Below, piece by piece: positions 5,141-5,798 of a stretch of DNA of 5,798 nucleotides (the stretch's first letter is position 1; the number at the start of each line of letters is the position of its first letter). The notes under the pieces are model-generated. The model did not search any database, had not been told where the DNA came from, and was given only the letters and a program-made list of their open reading frames with translations. Source of the stretch: Candidatus Aminicenantota bacterium (GTDB lineage: Bacteria > Acidobacteriota > Aminicenantia > Aminicenantales > UBA4085); NCBI GenBank assembly GCA_003154255.1, contig PMCY01000161.1, positions 15,654-21,451 of the forward strand. Reading direction: 5' to 3'. A program made the position numbers and the translations under genes.

Positions 5141-5683
5141 TTACTTGGCCGGCTTCTTGGCCGGGGATTTCAGCTTCGCCGGCACCGGTTTCTTGGGCGC
5201 CGGTTTAGCCTTGGCTTTGGCCTTGGCCTTGGCCGCGGGCTTGGCTTCGACCGGAGCGGGCGCCTTCGGCGCCCTGACCTTGGGCGCGGGAGCTTTGGCG
5301 GGCTTGGGCGTCTCGGCGATGGCGGGCGCCAAAACCTCGAACTTCAGCTCGTCCGCCGGGACGGCCGTTTTGTCGGGATAGATCTTTTCGATCATGACCT
5401 CGGTCAGGTTCTGCCGATGGCCGCGCGTGCGGCGGTATTGTTTCCGGCGTTTCTTCTTGAAGACGAGGATCTTGTCGTCCTTGTAGTTCTTGACCACCTC
5501 GGCCTTGATCACGGCCTTCTCCAGAAAAGGGGTCCCGATCGCCGTGTCCGTTCCATCGTCGATGAGAAGGACCTGATCGAACAGGAATTTCTGTCCGGCC
5601 GGAAGCTCCAGCTTTTCCACGCTGAGCTTATCGCCTTCCTTGATGACGTACTGTTTTCCACCCGTCTTGATGACAGCAAACAT
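5141..5683 (-). CDS. rplU: Large-subunit ribosomal protein bL21 with long Lys/Ala/Pro C-terminal tail
   Basis: bL21 binds 23S rRNA next to uL20/bL20 in the 50S subunit. The core starts [14 protein letters not shown] (1-14) and ends with the RNA-binding signature: [18 protein letters not shown] (75-92), then [11 protein letters not shown] (93-103). Most bL21 proteins stop near residue 103, but this one is 180 residues long. Residues 104-123 are an ordinary-looking linker, and 124-180 are low-complexity Lys, Ala and Pro, including a (Lys-Ala) run at 152-160. I chose ATG at 5683 because the conserved N-terminus begins there and an SD-like AAAGG precedes it by 8 nt; an in-frame ATG at 5728 would add 15 non-conserved residues overlapping the promoter. 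It is the first gene of the leftward cluster. Confidence 0.95.
   Translation of the reverse strand: MFAVIKTGGKQYVIKEGDKLSVEKLELPAGQKFLFDQVLLIDDGTDTAIGTPFLEKAVIKAEVVKNYKDDKILVFKKKRRKQYRRTRGHRQNLTEVMIEKIYPDKTAVPADELKFEVLAPAIAETPKPAKAPAPKVRAPKAPAPVEAKPAAKAKAKAKAKPAPKKPVPAKLKSPAKKPAK
5144..5314 (-). repeat. rplU: Low-complexity repeat encoding the bL21 C-terminal tail
   Basis: The 3' part of rplU is built from near-repeated short units. On the plus strand, TTGGCC/TTGGCT hexamers recur around 5209-5246, encoding alternating Lys-Ala, with longer Ala-Pro-Lys units on either side. The frame stays open to a normal TAA whose position fits the rpmA SD, so this is a genuine in-frame extension, not read-through. 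Hexameric units would allow length change by slippage without breaking the frame. Confidence 0.75.
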
Positions 5684-5729
5684 GGTTTCTACCTTTACTT
5701 GGAATGCCAGGGCCGAAAATAGGGCCATA

Positions 5730-5758
5730 AATCTAACATAGGCCTTCTCTTATGTCAA
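5730..5758 (-). promoter_or_regulatory. Sigma70-type promoter candidate for the rplU-led operon
   Basis: On the minus strand a perfect TTGACA (-35, 5758-5753) is followed after 17 bp by TAGATT (-10, 5735-5730, 4 of 6 matches). A start near 5723 gives a leader of about 40 nt to the rplU ATG. The leader region includes a twice-repeated AGGGCC (plus strand 5709-5714 and 5721-5726) of unknown meaning. No other equally good promoter was seen upstream of the later genes, so this may drive all eight. Confidence 0.65.
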
Positions 5759-5774
5759 CAGAATCGCTTATAAT
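5745..5774 (+). promoter_or_regulatory. Promoter candidate for the tRNA gene at the right edge
   Basis: A perfect TATAAT (5769-5774) lies 10 bp before the tRNA. The best -35 is a weak TTCTCT (5745-5750, 3 of 6) at 18 bp spacing. A start near 5781 would give a leader of only about 4 nt. The segment after the -10 (CGTGCCC, 5775-5781) is GC-rich, as in the discriminators of stable-RNA promoters under stringent control. The -10 and its position are convincing; the -35 is not. Confidence 0.6.
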
Positions 5775-5784
5775 CGTGCCCTCC

Positions 5785-5798
5785 GGGCGGTTAGCTCA
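5785..5798 (+). tRNA. Start of a tRNA gene, cut by the window edge
   Basis: The last 14 bases fit the 5' end of a tRNA position by position: a 7-nt acceptor strand GGGCGGT (5785-5791), T8 and A9, the D-stem strand GCTC (10-13), and A14. The anticodon lies outside the window, so the amino acid cannot be read. A tight upstream TATAAT supports an expressed gene in this orientation. Confidence 0.8.

Noticed and set aside
5684..5728. Upstream rplU start adding 15 residues
   Set aside because: bL21 begins at [12 protein letters not shown]; the upstream ATG would lie at or before the predicted transcription start.
1..5798. Mobile element, CRISPR array, toxin-antitoxin or defence system
   Set aside because: No transposase or integrase motifs, no spaced direct repeats, and every convincing open frame belongs to a known housekeeping family.

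Overview
The window is a compact housekeeping region from a high-GC bacterium. Genes abut or overlap, and start sites mostly carry Shine-Dalgarno (SD) sequences. The gene set and high GC fit a Gram-negative-type lineage such as Acidobacteriota (including Aminicenantia-like groups) or a deltaproteobacterial relative. That placement is an impression from gene order and protein style, not something the sequence proves.

Left part, + strand: the 3' part of rsmI (16S rRNA 2'-O-methyltransferase) enters from the left edge and stops at 457. A very AT-rich spacer follows (19 G/C in 113 bases from 458 to 570, counted by hand). It carries a good sigma70-type promoter for a small heat-shock protein gene (Hsp20, 595-1059).

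Right part, - strand: eight genes run leftward from a promoter near 5730-5758, in the order rplU (bL21), rpmA (bL27), obg, nadD, rsfS, rlmH, a TraR/DksA-family zinc-finger gene and comF. They end at 1096, only 36 bp from the convergent hsp20 stop. Spacing is operon-like: obg/nadD and nadD/rsfS overlap by 4 bp (ATGA), rlmH/dksA-like overlap by 11 bp, and the other gaps are 11 to 42 bp. Most members act on ribosome structure, assembly or silencing: bL21 and bL27 in the large subunit, Obg in 50S maturation, RsfS in blocking subunit joining, and RlmH in 23S Psi1915 methylation. The DksA-like protein and Obg also connect to (p)ppGpp and growth-rate control. NadD (NAD synthesis) and ComF (a phosphoribosyltransferase-like protein) are the metabolic or uncertain members.

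Right edge: the first 14 nt of a tRNA gene begin on the + strand at 5785. It has a perfect TATAAT box and sits back-to-back with the rplU promoter, with the core elements interleaved.

I found no mobile element, CRISPR array, toxin-antitoxin pair or defence system, and I do not think the window contains a new multi-gene system. The points worth a second look are local: a long Lys/Ala/Pro tail on bL21, a His-to-Ala change at the RlmH C-terminal tail, an RsmI lacking the usual C-terminal domain, the AT-rich island before hsp20, a GC-only hairpin before rlmH, and an obg start with no SD behind a pyrimidine tract.
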